Shown here: positions 1 through 7,645 of the stretch, in pieces
Numbering within the stretch: the stretch's first letter is position 1
Layout of the letters: each line of letters starts with the position of its first letter
Made by a program: the position numbers and the translations under genes
Virus record (IMG/VR): IMGVR_UViG_3300027987_000030
Span: 1-28,049 of that record
Source: a virus
DNA length: 28,049 nucleotides
Direction: 5' to 3' (one strand)
Notes under the pieces: generated by a model
The model's input: only the letters and a program-made list of their open reading frames with translations
What the model was told of the DNA's origin: nothing
Database searches by the model: none

Positions 1-984
1 AACCCTCCCTATCAGCAGGCTAACATGCTGATCAAGATGTTTAAGGACGGAGAGAAGCTAACGCGCGAGGCGTGCGAGCGTGCTGGCGTTAAGTTTGTTT
101 ACATAGACTATTACACCTTCTGCTATGAATATCAATATGCTTATGATTGTTTGAAGGATTACCTTAAGGGTATGTCTGTTGATGACTTCTACAACAACTA
201 CTATAGTAAGTGGATCAATCAAGGACGCAAGCTACCGAATGATACTCCTACTCCCGGTCATGATCCTGATGAGATTAGCTGGAAATTCAAGACTCGCTTC
301 TATCCGTATGTACTGAAGCGAGAATTCAAGTTCGATGAGACGGGTGCTCCTATCGACCCCCTCTACCAAATCGCAAGGTACAACCAGCAGGGAGTGATTG
401 CTGAGCCTCACAAGATGAAGGAGATTCGAGGCTGGGGAGATGAGCCGGCTCCCTGGAAGAAGTACACGCATATCAAGACTTCCATGCACGTCTCAGCAGA
501 ATGTCACTACTTCTATCGCACTGCTCGCCATATGGGGTCGGGCAACTACCTCAACCTAGGGGTCTTCCGTGGCTTATCGACAGCCTGTATGGCTATGGGT
601 CTTAGAGACTCTGGCAGTAAGGGGAAGGTGTATGCAGTAGATCTATTCAACCACGTACACAATCAGCGTAAGGCATTTGATGAGGGAATGGCTGATGCTG
701 GTCTAGGTAAGTTTGTGGAAGTATGTCCCGGGTTCACGTATGACTGGCATGAGCGTTTGAAGGGTGTAAAGTTCAATTTCATTTTAATTGATGCTGACCA
801 TCACTATGAATCTTGCTACACGGACTTCAAGAACTACTCACCTTTCCTTGCTCCCAATGGGCTCATCGCATTTCATGATGTAGATATGATCCCTGTTGGT
901 AGAGTGATTGAGGAGCACCTGACCCCGGACAAGTGGGAGCAGGTAGCTCACATATACAAACTTAAAGTCTTCAAGCGCAAATAG
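1..984 (+). CDS. Class I SAM-dependent methyltransferase-like protein, 5' end outside window
   Basis: The reading frame is open from base 1, so the gene probably starts before the window. An ATG at 25 exists but has no convincing ribosome binding site. Counting from that ATG, residues 173-210 (YLNLGVFRGLST, then KVYAVDLF) look like the glycine-rich SAM-binding loop and the acidic strand-2 end of a class I methyltransferase. Residues 253-287 (ILIDADHHYESCYTDF, PNGLIAFHDVD) match the later strands of the Methyltransf_24 type often seen in glycan modification. The first 170 residues are not recognised and could be another domain. The methyl acceptor cannot be told. A strong hairpin terminator follows the stop directly. 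Family call is good; function is inferred. Confidence 0.7.
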   Translation, partial: NPPYQQANMLIKMFKDGEKLTREACERAGVKFVYIDYYTFCYEYQYAYDCLKDYLKGMSVDDFYNNYYSKWINQGRKLPNDTPTPGHDPDEISWKFKTRFYPYVLKREFKFDETGAPIDPLYQIARYNQQGVIAEPHKMKEIRGWGDEPAPWKKYTHIKTSMHVSAECHYFYRTARHMGSGNYLNLGVFRGLSTACMAMGLRDSGSKGKVYAVDLFNHVHNQRKAFDEGMADAGLGKFVEVCPGFTYDWHERLKGVKFNFILIDADHHYESCYTDFKNYSPFLAPNGLIAFHDVDMIPVGRVIEEHLTPDKWEQVAHIYKLKVFKRK

Positions 985-986
985 AA

Positions 987-1010
987 ACGGCCCGCCTTTC
1001 GGCGGGCCGT
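987..1010. terminator. Bidirectional terminator between convergent genes
   Basis: A perfect 10-bp GC-rich stem (987-996 with 1001-1010) closes a TTTC loop. A short T-rich run follows on the plus strand (TCAGTTTCTA) and TTTCTATTT follows on the minus strand. It lies between the rightward methyltransferase stop and the leftward gene ending at 1037, so it can serve both. Confidence 0.85.
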
Positions 1011-1036
1011 TCAGTTTCTAGCTCCCTACTAGAAAC

Positions 1037-1378
1037 TTATCGCATACCGGGCCTCTTGCTCAGCATACGATCATTGATCGTAATACTGCGTGCTTGCTGA
1101 AGCGTAGTAATCAACTCATCGCCCTCTTGGAACGAGAAGGGTACTGAACCCTTGCTGTCATTCCGCTCAAGAGCGAGCATGTCGTTCTCAAAGAATCGAA
1201 CGACAAATGGGGAGTTGGTGATATGCGAGGGAACCGAATCCAGCGTCTCCATGCTAAGCGCAATCCCTACGATGTAGGTCGCCTTGTCCACTTCGGCCGG
1301 CGACATACGGATAGAGAAATCGCCACGCTTGACGATTGCCTCGTTCGCATTCCCATCAGGCAGGAATACTCTAGGCAT
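1037..1378 (-). CDS. Hypothetical protein, last gene of leftward HTH unit
   Basis: This 113-residue protein is not recognised. It starts with ATG at 1378, overlapping the stop of the preceding gene by a TAATG-type junction, which implies translational coupling. The sequence is mixed alpha/beta with no membrane segment or signal peptide. Its stretch SPFVVRFFENDMLALERND looks like a beta-rich core, but no catalytic motif stands out. It is the third and last gene after the leftward promoter at 2287 and is closed by the bidirectional terminator. Coupling to the gene upstream suggests the two products act together, but no role can be assigned. Confidence 0.7.
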   Translation of the reverse strand: MPRVFLPDGNANEAIVKRGDFSIRMSPAEVDKATYIVGIALSMETLDSVPSHITNSPFVVRFFENDMLALERNDSKGSVPFSFQEGDELITTLQQARSITINDRMLSKRPGMR

Positions 1379-1979
1379 TAGCCTGTGCTCCTGACTGAGC
1401 CTTGAACGCCTCGTGCTTGGCCTTCACATCCGGGTTGAGTTCAAGGAAGAACTCCATTGCGGATACCGAAGGGAACTCACGGGGCGGGTCGGTCACGAAG
1501 ATCGTCCGAGCAGGGTCAAGCTTCGGGCGTGCAGCACGGTCAGGCCCAACGTTTGCCTCAAGCTTCTCAACGAGCTTCTTTAGAGTCTCCATCTTCTCAC
1601 GGAAAGCGACAACGCCTAGAATGCGAAGTTGCTCCTCAAGTGCATCGGGATCCGGTGGAAGCCCGGCCTTGCTGCGCTCACTGGAGATGTTTCGCACCTG
1701 AGCATCGTAGCGCTCTTTGCGAAGGCTGTACGCCTTCTTTAGTGCATCGAGTGCCTGATTGTCATAAGGACGATCAGCATCATAGAGGAAGATCCCGAAG
1801 AAGTTCAGGTAGTCTAGAACGGACTCCGAACCGGGATTGTTCTCGCGGAAGTCATGCATCTGCTCGTGCGTCAGGTCAGCGTGACCGAACGCAGGGACGC
1901 GGATCTTGACGCCACGATTCCCCCACTCGATTGCCTCATCCCACGGGGTAGGATTGTAGAGACGTGAAACGTAAGCCAT
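1371..1979 (-). CDS. Hypothetical phage protein with central coiled-coil-prone region
   Basis: This 202-residue protein has no family I recognise. It starts with ATG at 1979 within a TAATG overlap with the HTH gene, preceded by GGAG about 7 bases upstream. Residues 1-70 contain several aromatic and proline positions (NPTPWDEAIEWGN, LDYLNFFGIFLYDADR). Residues 75-145 are helical and charged, with heptad-like leucines (EEQLRILGVVAFREKMETLKKLVEKLEANV). Near the C-terminus, FPSVSAMEFFLELNPDVK reads like a short helical module. It sits between the HTH gene and the 113-residue gene in one unit. A DNA-packaging or regulatory accessory role is possible but not shown by the sequence. Confidence 0.7.
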   Translation of the reverse strand: MAYVSRLYNPTPWDEAIEWGNRGVKIRVPAFGHADLTHEQMHDFRENNPGSESVLDYLNFFGIFLYDADRPYDNQALDALKKAYSLRKERYDAQVRNISSERSKAGLPPDPDALEEQLRILGVVAFREKMETLKKLVEKLEANVGPDRAARPKLDPARTIFVTDPPREFPSVSAMEFFLELNPDVKAKHEAFKAQSGAQANA

Positions 1980-2239
1980 TAGTTATCTCCTTTAGTCTGA
2001 AGGACAACCTCAGGCGTGGGATCGGTTAGATCCTTCACCGGAAGTAGCTCCTTCTCCTTCTTCTTGCCGGCCTTACGCCCCGGGCGGCGGCGATTGACAC
2101 CAAGCTCGATCAGGGTATTCCTGACCGTTCCCGGTGACACGCCATGAACCTCAGCGATCTCGCGCATTGTAGCGCCGTTGAGGTAGGCGTCTCTCACCTG
2201 CTCTTTGGCAGTAGCCAGCTTGTTCTTGAACGAAGTCAT
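1979..2239 (-). CDS. Small helix-turn-helix DNA-binding protein
   Basis: An 86-residue protein with a clear HTH at about residues 22-48 (GATMREIAEVHGVSPGTVRN, then TLIELGV), of the resolvase/Hin or terminase-small-subunit style. A very basic stretch follows (NRRRPGRKAGKKKEK), which would hold DNA phosphates. ATG at 2239 is preceded by GGGAG at a 6-base spacing. It is the first gene after the leftward promoter-like element at 2287-2269 and is coupled to the next gene. It could be a regulator or a small terminase-type DNA recogniser. No large terminase is nearby, so I prefer regulator, with low certainty. It is too short for a full recombinase. Confidence 0.75.
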   Translation of the reverse strand: MTSFKNKLATAKEQVRDAYLNGATMREIAEVHGVSPGTVRNTLIELGVNRRRPGRKAGKKKEKELLPVKDLTDPTPEVVLQTKGDN

Positions 2240-2255
2240 ATGTATCTCCCTTTCT

Positions 2256-2270
2256 AGAGCGTCATGCTCT
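2256..2270 (-). promoter_or_regulatory. Possible 5'-terminal RNA stem-loop of the HTH unit
   Basis: The sequence AGAGC-GTCAT-GCTCT (read on plus) is a perfect inverted repeat. On the minus strand the stem GAGC/GCTC would begin at the predicted first transcribed G (2269). Terminal stems like this protect the 5' end of some phage mRNAs. It is a sequence inference only. Confidence 0.45.
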
Positions 2271-2287
2271 ATTAGATAATGCCGTTT
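2269..2287 (-). promoter_or_regulatory. Promoter-like element, copy A (leftward, HTH unit)
   Basis: On the minus strand this reads AAACGGCATTATCTAATAG, identical over 18 bases to the copies at 9248, 18188 and 23707. It is 30 bases upstream of the HTH start and points towards it. After TAATA only one G is present (GAGC) where most other copies have GG. Its form resembles promoters of T7-type RNA polymerases. Confidence 0.75.
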
Positions 2288-2292
2288 GTTTC

Positions 2293-2317
2293 TTTGTTCA
2301 ATCCACTATTGAACAAA
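2293..2317. repeat. Perfect 10-bp inverted repeat before copy A
   Basis: TTTGTTCAAT (2293-2302) pairs with ATTGAACAAA (2308-2317) around CCACT. It overlaps the stop codon of the phosphoesterase gene and lies 5 bases before promoter copy A in the leftward direction. There is no T run on the minus strand, so it is not a classical rho-independent terminator. It could be an operator, an RNA processing site or a terminator for a phage polymerase. A related palindrome precedes copy F. Confidence 0.6.
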
Positions 2318-2968
2318 TACTCCATCCTTCCATTCAACCATAACTGTCTCATGCCTCTTTAGGGACACTACAGGAATGTTCTGAATGGCCGGATATACCT
2401 CTCGATTGGGGTGGGTCACCGTTACCACGAGCTTAGGACGGGTGGCGTAGATGATGTTTCGGATCCCCGGAGCATCTAGATACTCGTACACCACTAGCAG
2501 ATCCGTTGGCCCACTAGAGCAGGCTCTCTCTACTTCTCTGCGTGTGTAGTGCCGGTAATACCTAGGGCCGGGCTCTCCGTTGTACGTATCCGCGCTATAG
2601 ACCTTGCCGAATCCTGTGACCCGTAGCTCACTCTCCCAGCCGATAGTCGTCTTGAACCCCTGATGCAGATAGTGAACATTGTTCAAGATCTGCGTATTCC
2701 CAGAGTTCACTCGTCTGGTGAGCCAGTGGTGATCATCATGCACGCCTGCGATGGTAAGGGTTGGTGTGACGTAAGGGGTGAGGGCTCCAACATACATTCG
2801 TGCGAAGTCCCTACCAGCGTGCTTACGAGAGGCGCGATCCATGTAGTGAGGATCAGGGTGTACACCATAGTCCCCAGCGCATACAACCCAATTAGCCCCA
2901 GAACCTTTAATACTGTTGTAGAAATCATTAAGGTGCCCCTCAATCGGCCCGCTTAGTAGCAGCTTCAT
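2306..2968 (-). CDS. Calcineurin-type phosphoesterase, Dbr1-like, with degenerate metal site
   Basis: A 220-residue protein whose layout follows lariat-debranching-type metallophosphoesterases. Motif I region is residues 6-16 (SGPIEGHLNDF), motif II is GDY at 32-34, the GNHE equivalent is GVHDD at 75-79, the strand LLVVYEYLDA (157-166) stands where Dbr1 has SHDWP, and THPNR is at 185-189. Several metal ligands of the family are changed: the motif I Cys/Asp-x-His gives Pro-x-Glu, Asn of GNHE is Val, and the later His is Tyr. It may be inactive or use altered metals. ATG at 2968 has GGAGG 9 bases upstream; an upstream TTG at 2974 is too close to that site. It is last in the integrase unit. Confidence 0.65.
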   Translation of the reverse strand: MKLLLSGPIEGHLNDFYNSIKGSGANWVVCAGDYGVHPDPHYMDRASRKHAGRDFARMYVGALTPYVTPTLTIAGVHDDHHWLTRRVNSGNTQILNNVHYLHQGFKTTIGWESELRVTGFGKVYSADTYNGEPGPRYYRHYTRREVERACSSGPTDLLVVYEYLDAPGIRNIIYATRPKLVVTVTHPNREVYPAIQNIPVVSLKRHETVMVEWKDGVFVQ

Positions 2969-3242
2969 TTTCAAGTGCCTCCACCCGTGAACGTAGATCG
3001 TTCATGTCATTCTCAATGAGAACGACAGCTTCGGTCATAGCCTTCTGTAGAAGCTTAATCACCTCTACAGCCTTGTGCTCAGCCCGCCATTCGATAGCCT
3101 TGGCGAACTTCTCTGCTACCGTGCGGATCTTCTCGTGGCTCTTGACAGGCAGCATAGTGACCCCTGCCGCCCTGAACATATCGTAGAAGAAGCCTGAGAA
3201 GGCATCTACGAATTCATGGTCCCGAGGTGTAAGTTCACTCAT
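2940..3242 (-). CDS. Hypothetical 100-residue helical protein
   Basis: The protein is not recognised. I place the start at ATG 3242 because AGGAG lies 7 bases upstream and the ATG sits inside the end of the preceding gene (AATGAGTGA overlap). A longer frame opening at 3332 has no such site and only overlaps the neighbour. Residues 1-40 are mixed (SELTPRDHEFVDAFSGFFYD), residues 45-75 are helical, and the C-terminus is an acidic coiled coil (LIENDMNDLRSRVEALENEA). The last bases overlap the phosphoesterase start. It belongs to the leftward integrase unit. A scaffold-like or regulatory partner is possible; nothing in the sequence decides. Confidence 0.65.
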   Translation of the reverse strand: MSELTPRDHEFVDAFSGFFYDMFRAAGVTMLPVKSHEKIRTVAEKFAKAIEWRAEHKAVEVIKLLQKAMTEAVVLIENDMNDLRSRVEALENEAATKRAD

Positions 3243-3588
3243 TATTCTTCTCCTTTGTTGCATCGAGCGTGTCCTTAGCGAACAGCGCGAACTTTGCACT
3301 GATATCCTGCATGGCAATCTGAACGACGCCATCTAGGTTCTTCTGGGTAGGGTCGTTCTCGAACATGGTCAGGCGCGAGAACAGAGCAGCGAAACCGCCC
3401 TTACCGGGATCGATCCCATAGTGAGTGTAACCGTTGTCGGCCACCTTCACCTTCTCTGACTCGTCCTTAACTGCTCGTACAGCTTCCTTCACCTTCTCTT
3501 TGTTGAAGATGAATTCAGGCTTGAACACCGGCTTAGCTGCCGGGTCGGGCTCCTCAGGAAACTCCACAGGCTTGAAATACTTGCTCAT
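3235..3588 (-). CDS. Hypothetical 117-residue protein
   Basis: The protein is not recognised. Two ATGs lie close together (3594 and 3588). GGAGG directly abuts the first, which is too tight, and is 6 bases from the second, so I choose 3588 (MSKYFKPVEF). The N-terminal 30 residues are rich in Pro, Lys and Phe (EEPDPAAKPVFKPEF), likely unstructured. Then comes a charged helix (NKEKVKEAVRAVKDESEKV) and a more hydrophobic C-terminal half with FAALFSRLTMF and a final helix. It follows the integrase by a 4-base ATGA-type contact, so it is translated together with it. Role unknown. Confidence 0.65.
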   Translation of the reverse strand: MSKYFKPVEFPEEPDPAAKPVFKPEFIFNKEKVKEAVRAVKDESEKVKVADNGYTHYGIDPGKGGFAALFSRLTMFENDPTQKNLDGVVQIAMQDISAKFALFAKDTLDATKEKNNE

Positions 3589-3590
3589 AG

Positions 3591-4382
3591 TCATCCTCCA
3601 ACTGCTTTGTTAATGTCTACCTCATCTTGGGTTACGTTCCAATAGATGCCTAGGGTGGTAGTTACGTTGCTGTGTCCTAGCCACAGTTGCACTTGCTTGG
3701 GAGAGATACCCCTCTCAAGCGCAGTAGTAGCGAACGTGTGCCGCAGATCATGGAACCGGATCTCCGGGGCCTCGATGAACCGGCACAGGCGTCGCAGGAT
3801 AGGGTTGGGGTCGTGGATCTCGAATATGCGCTCTTCTGGGGCACGGAATGCAACATTTCGGCCCATTGTCATCGCGTCCACAAGTTCCTTTGACATGGGG
3901 ACGAAGCGCGTGCGGCCGTTCTTGGTAGGCCCGTCATAGGAGCGGGATACCTTGATCCGGCCTTTGATCATATCAACATCGCCACACCGGAGGCCGAACA
4001 CCTCTCCTCTGCGGAGCCCGGCGTGTAGGCCCAGTAGAAGGACAGGGAGGAACTTGGGCTCAACGCGACGGCAAATGTGAGTTAGCGCCAGTCCTTGAGC
4101 ATCGGTCAACACCACTAGCTCGGGCTGCTGCTCCTCCCGGGTCAGCATCTTGTGATATTGTTTAATGTCAACAGGAGGGAGGTTGTAGAACTTCCGATAG
4201 TCGCGCAATAGACGAAGCAATACTTGACGAGTACGAACACTCAGCCCTTTCTCTTTCCATTTGTTCAATGCATTAGGGATATCATCACTCCCAAGGCTGA
4301 GAATATGATTAAGGTAAAGTGAACGATACGCCCGAATAGTGTTCGGGCGACCCATGAAGGTGTCCTCAAATCGGTCAGGCAT
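3591..4382 (-). CDS. int: Tyrosine recombinase (phage integrase)
   Basis: A 263-residue integrase with the complete tyrosine recombinase set: Arg124 (AGLRRGEVFG), Lys154 in the beta-hairpin (GPTKNGRTRF), His211 and Arg214 (HDLRHTFATT), His237 (WLGHSNVTTT) and the nucleophile Tyr247 (LGIYWN). A short helical core-binding domain occupies about residues 10-75. No separate arm-binding domain is obvious, so the protein is small for a phage integrase. The start is ATG 4382, with GGAGG 6 bases upstream. The frame stays open to 4448, but that longer form would begin before the predicted transcription start (4393). The mRNA leader would be only 11 bases. It would cut and join attP and attB; the att sites are not identified. 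Confidence 0.93.
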   Translation of the reverse strand: MPDRFEDTFMGRPNTIRAYRSLYLNHILSLGSDDIPNALNKWKEKGLSVRTRQVLLRLLRDYRKFYNLPPVDIKQYHKMLTREEQQPELVVLTDAQGLALTHICRRVEPKFLPVLLLGLHAGLRRGEVFGLRCGDVDMIKGRIKVSRSYDGPTKNGRTRFVPMSKELVDAMTMGRNVAFRAPEERIFEIHDPNPILRRLCRFIEAPEIRFHDLRHTFATTALERGISPKQVQLWLGHSNVTTTLGIYWNVTQDEVDINKAVGG

Positions 4383-4390
4383 TTCAGTCC

Positions 4391-4411
4391 TCCTACTAGA
4401 TAATGCCGTTT
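4391..4411 (-). promoter_or_regulatory. Promoter-like element, copy B (leftward, integrase unit)
   Basis: On the minus strand this reads AAACGGCATTATCTAGTAGG, with one change (A to G) from the other copies, three bases before the predicted start. The initiating GGAGG doubles as the ribosome binding site of the integrase, whose ATG is 11 bases from +1. It is divergent to copy C about 70 bases away. Confidence 0.75.
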
Positions 4412-4477
4412 CCGCCAGGAAATTTCCAGTTAGGATAAAGTAAAACAAATCGCCTTTGTTGGATTAAACAATCAATG
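4412..4477. other. Spacer between divergent promoter-like elements
   Basis: This AT-rich spacer holds a 10-bp palindrome GGAAATTTCC (4418-4427), 6 bases upstream of copy B, and a weak TTGTT/AACAA stem (4456-4471) before copy C. It is next to the integrase and is non-coding if the integrase starts at 4382, so it is a candidate for a control region or part of an attachment site. No attachment core can be proven from this window alone. Confidence 0.4.
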
Positions 4478-4499
4478 AGACGGCATTATCTAATAGGGA
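4478..4499 (+). promoter_or_regulatory. Promoter-like element, copy C (rightward, fibre unit)
   Basis: AGACGGCATTATCTAATAGG matches the other copies except for one base near the 5' end. It lies about 25 bases upstream of the TTG start of the first rightward gene. Predicted initiation is GGGAC at 4496. A small ACTA-ATC-TAGT stem follows immediately. Confidence 0.75.
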
Positions 4500-4520
4500 C
4501 TAATCTAGTGAGGTTTCAGC

Positions 4521-4790
4521 TTGGGCAATCGGTGGACAATCGAAGACGGTAACACCGATCCCGGCAAGTCAGACCGGTACGAGTGGCGTCTGCCTGAAAA
4601 TGATAATAAGCATGTTGAAGAGGCGCTAGCTCCCGGTGACCTATTGATCAAGCCCAGTAAGATCACTCTTAAGCCAACTCTTTCACCAAAGGCTTCCGGC
4701 GTTCAGCACGGATGGGAAGATTGGACTAAGCAGACATTCACCGATAGCGGGACGTGGTATTCTTACGGTACCATCATCCAAGAGGACTAA
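4521..4790 (+). CDS. Small hypothetical protein upstream of fibre
   Basis: An 89-residue protein that begins with TTG at 4521. An in-frame TGA at 4509 rules out an earlier start, and GAGG lies about 9 bases upstream. It is rich in Trp, Asp and Thr (RWTIEDGNTDPGK, GWEDWTKQTFTDSGTWYSYG) and has no membrane segment. No family is recognised. It is the first gene of the copy C unit and overlaps the fibre start by a TAATG junction, so it is probably a small virion or fibre-associated protein. The non-ATG start and spacing suggest modest expression. Confidence 0.6.
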   Translation: MGNRWTIEDGNTDPGKSDRYEWRLPENDNKHVEEALAPGDLLIKPSKITLKPTLSPKASGVQHGWEDWTKQTFTDSGTWYSYGTIIQED

Positions 4791-7645
4791 TGGCGAACAC
4801 TGAACGATTCGGTACCTTCTACGCCCCGTGGCCCGTCATTGACGGCAAGCCGCTTAATCTTCAATGGGGAGAGATCCGTCAGAATCATGCCGAGACAAAG
4901 GCGATGGTACGCAACTCTTTCCAAGAGTTGCAGGACGGCCAAGACTCGCTCAACGCCATTAGATCTCTTCTAGGGCAAGCTTTCGGTGATATCGCATTCA
5001 GCAATCGCTATCGCTTCTACTACAACAAGAGCACTCGTGAGTTCTGCCTTCAGAAGAATGACGGTACTGTAGCTACCCCTTCTTGGACAGACGTATGGTG
5101 CATCCGTCTAGCAGACGGTCAGTTCCAGTCTGTCGCTCCGGGCGGTATCCAGTCGGATGCCGGCTTCTATGGTCCCGGCCTTGAGAACATCTATCAGATC
5201 GGTGAGACGGGCTCTACGGCAGATGAGTCGTTCCTACACCGCAGTAAGCTATTCTTCAACGTAGATGACGGCTTTGAGCTAGCAGAAATCACCTCTGGCG
5301 GCAACCAGGGCGGGGTAGAGGTTAAATACACCTTCCCATTCGGCCGCGCTCAGGAGTTCACGAAGGTAGGCCAAGAGTGGGTTGTTGAACATAACTACGG
5401 CATCAGTCCCGTACTTGTTCAGGTTATGGACACTGATAAGCGTGTCATCATCCCTGACAAGGCTGACGTTAGCGATCCCAACACAGCATACTTCTACTTC
5501 CATGACGTAGTAACCGGCTCAGTCTACATCGCCTCTGGTGGTGTGGGGGCGGTAAGCCTTGTCCCGCGTGACCCCTTCTACCTCGTTATGCGCACGGATG
5601 CCCAGACCGCCGGCCAGCGGCTCATGCACCCGAACGCGGACGTGATCTTCGATAGTCGCTTCTTCTACATCAACGTTGACCTAGATCCTGCTGCTGGTGG
5701 TGCCCACAAGACTGCGCACGTCTCACTTGATCCCAAGCGTCTTGGCGGCATGACCATCACTGATGGTAACAACAGCTACATCAGTGCAGACCTGTCTAAC
5801 TTCAATCAGGATCACTTCTACGTCTCTAGTGACCTGAACGGCAACCCCGTAATCAACCTGAAGTACGGTCCTACGGCCGGTGCAGGCGGTATCATCACTC
5901 TAACCGGTGATCGAAACCTAGCCACTACCGTTGTAGGCGTAGATGCCACAGTAGCACTCCAGCCCAAGCTCGGAGGCATGAAGGGCTTCTACTTCAACAA
6001 CGGAGACAACATCTACGCTGGTGGCAGCATCCACGTTGACGTGGGCGGCACTGAGCGCATGGTTATCGGCAAGGATGGAGTTCGAGTTCTTGACCGTGTA
6101 GAGGCCGGCTCGTTCTATACTAGTGGCCTTGACATTTACGACTTCACTAGCAGCACTAAGACCATTCATGCTCACCAGAGGGGATTGTTCATCATCTCTC
6201 AGCATTCTGGCACTGGTGACCAAGTTCAGCTTCGCGCGGTCAATTCAGACCCGCAGTTCGCTTCCGGTAGTACCATTACAGTTACCAATAGTGGTGGCGG
6301 TAGCACTAATGGTATCACGTTAAATACGTCTGCTGGCGGGAACCTTGATATTAATCTCAAGGCCGGTACTGGCTATGTTCTAAGTAGTTCCAAGAACCTA
6401 ACCATTGACAAGAACAAGCTACAGTTCCATAAGATCATTCGTGCCAACGCATTCTACACCTTCACTGGTGAGCTTACTGGCGGTGGTGGAGGCGGTGTAA
6501 CTGACCACGGCGCTCTTACTGGTCTAACGGACGACGATCATACTCAATATCTCCTAGTGAGTGGCACCCGAGCAATGACGGGCGATCTTGATATGGGCGG
6601 CTTCGACTTGCTCGATGCTGCTTCTGGTAAGTTCGGCCAGCAAGTAACAGCAGCTAACTTCTACCTCAGTCTTGGTGGTGAGCTTGTACCTTACCTCTTC
6701 AATCGAAACCACTTCTATCTTACTCCTAGGAAGACGGACGCGGATTCCATTGAGAAGGTAGTTAACTTCGTACTTGATCCTACTACTATCGTAGTGGCTA
6801 ATACCCCGGCCTCAGGCCCAATTGACGCTGGTAACAATAAGATCAAGAACGTCGGTAAGGGCAATACTAGCTCTGATGCTGCACGACTCGACGATATCCC
6901 GCCCGGCTTCTATGGCATGGTGGTCAAGCAGTCTGATGGTGTTGCGTCCTTCGATGGCATCAAAGTCATCAACTTTGAGACTGCCAACTTCTACATCACC
7001 CAGAATAGCCCCAACACAGATGAAGTTCAAGTCAACTTCCGTGGCTCTTCTGGTGGTGGCGCTGGCGTCAGCGATCACGGTGCTCTAACGGGTCTGGCCG
7101 ATGACGATCACACCCAATACGTCCTGGCTGACGGCACCCGAGACATTACGGGTCGCATCGGCCTTACTGCCGGTACAGACATTACCGGCTTTACTACTGT
7201 TGATGGCGCAGTTAGAGTTAGAGACAAGGTTAATGCGGCTGGTTTCTATCTGAACCCCGGCGCACAAGGATTGGGTCATGATTTCTCTCAGATCGACATG
7301 CCCATCGACATTGTGAGCCCCGGCATCACAAACTACTTCCTTGACTCCTTCGTATCACAGGGATACATCATCGAAGAGGTGGTACTTGCTTCTTCAACCG
7401 GCTCAGCATCAGTAGGCTTCTACATTCTCAGTAACACAGAGATGAAGCCACGCGGTATTGGTATCACTGGCAGTGGCGGTGCCGGAAACAATCTAGGTGA
7501 GTTCTACGTTTCTCCTGTAAGGCGCGCTATCACTGCAACTGCGAACAACCTCATGTCTGTAGATAGCTCTCTCGTAGCAAGCGTTCTCACATTGGCCGGC
7601 GCTGACCGTATCCGTGGGCGGATCAGGATCAGATTGAGCGGCTAA
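4790..7645 (+). CDS. Large tail fibre / virion surface protein with FY repeats
   Basis: A 951-residue fibre-type protein. ATG 4790 overlaps the preceding stop and has GAGG just upstream. The N-terminal 65 residues (FGTFYAPWPVIDGKPLNLQW and a following helix) look like a virion-anchoring part. The rest is beta-rich and low in charge, with two copies of a familiar phage-fibre motif, DHGALTGL-x-DDDHTQY followed by GTR-x-x-TG (about residues 571 and 762). There are about 18 FY or FF positions spaced along the chain, several as FY-x(3-5)-GEL or as FY-x(4-6)-NGNPVINL. A glycine run (GGGGGG) precedes the first DHGALTGL copy. It most likely contacts the host surface or forms part of the tail. No enzyme motif is seen. 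Confidence 0.85.
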   Translation: MANTERFGTFYAPWPVIDGKPLNLQWGEIRQNHAETKAMVRNSFQELQDGQDSLNAIRSLLGQAFGDIAFSNRYRFYYNKSTREFCLQKNDGTVATPSWTDVWCIRLADGQFQSVAPGGIQSDAGFYGPGLENIYQIGETGSTADESFLHRSKLFFNVDDGFELAEITSGGNQGGVEVKYTFPFGRAQEFTKVGQEWVVEHNYGISPVLVQVMDTDKRVIIPDKADVSDPNTAYFYFHDVVTGSVYIASGGVGAVSLVPRDPFYLVMRTDAQTAGQRLMHPNADVIFDSRFFYINVDLDPAAGGAHKTAHVSLDPKRLGGMTITDGNNSYISADLSNFNQDHFYVSSDLNGNPVINLKYGPTAGAGGIITLTGDRNLATTVVGVDATVALQPKLGGMKGFYFNNGDNIYAGGSIHVDVGGTERMVIGKDGVRVLDRVEAGSFYTSGLDIYDFTSSTKTIHAHQRGLFIISQHSGTGDQVQLRAVNSDPQFASGSTITVTNSGGGSTNGITLNTSAGGNLDINLKAGTGYVLSSSKNLTIDKNKLQFHKIIRANAFYTFTGELTGGGGGGVTDHGALTGLTDDDHTQYLLVSGTRAMTGDLDMGGFDLLDAASGKFGQQVTAANFYLSLGGELVPYLFNRNHFYLTPRKTDADSIEKVVNFVLDPTTIVVANTPASGPIDAGNNKIKNVGKGNTSSDAARLDDIPPGFYGMVVKQSDGVASFDGIKVINFETANFYITQNSPNTDEVQVNFRGSSGGGAGVSDHGALTGLADDDHTQYVLADGTRDITGRIGLTAGTDITGFTTVDGAVRVRDKVNAAGFYLNPGAQGLGHDFSQIDMPIDIVSPGITNYFLDSFVSQGYIIEEVVLASSTGSASVGFYILSNTEMKPRGIGITGSGGAGNNLGEFYVSPVRRAITATANNLMSVDSSLVASVLTLAGADRIRGRIRIRLSG

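Noticed and set aside
1402-1909. Two open frames on the plus strand
   Set aside because: They overlap the leftward 202-residue gene completely. The leftward gene has a proper start, TAATG coupling and a promoter; these do not.
2663-2956. Open frames on both strands inside the phosphoesterase
   Set aside because: The phosphoesterase frame shows family motifs and a ribosome binding site; the others have neither.
4382-4448. Longer integrase start at 4448
   Set aside because: It would begin upstream of promoter copy B and has no ribosome binding site, while ATG 4382 has GGAGG at a good distance.
4391-4499. The repeat as an attachment site for the integrase
   Set aside because: Copies occur at six places, always at the head of a transcription unit, which fits promoters and not recombination sites.
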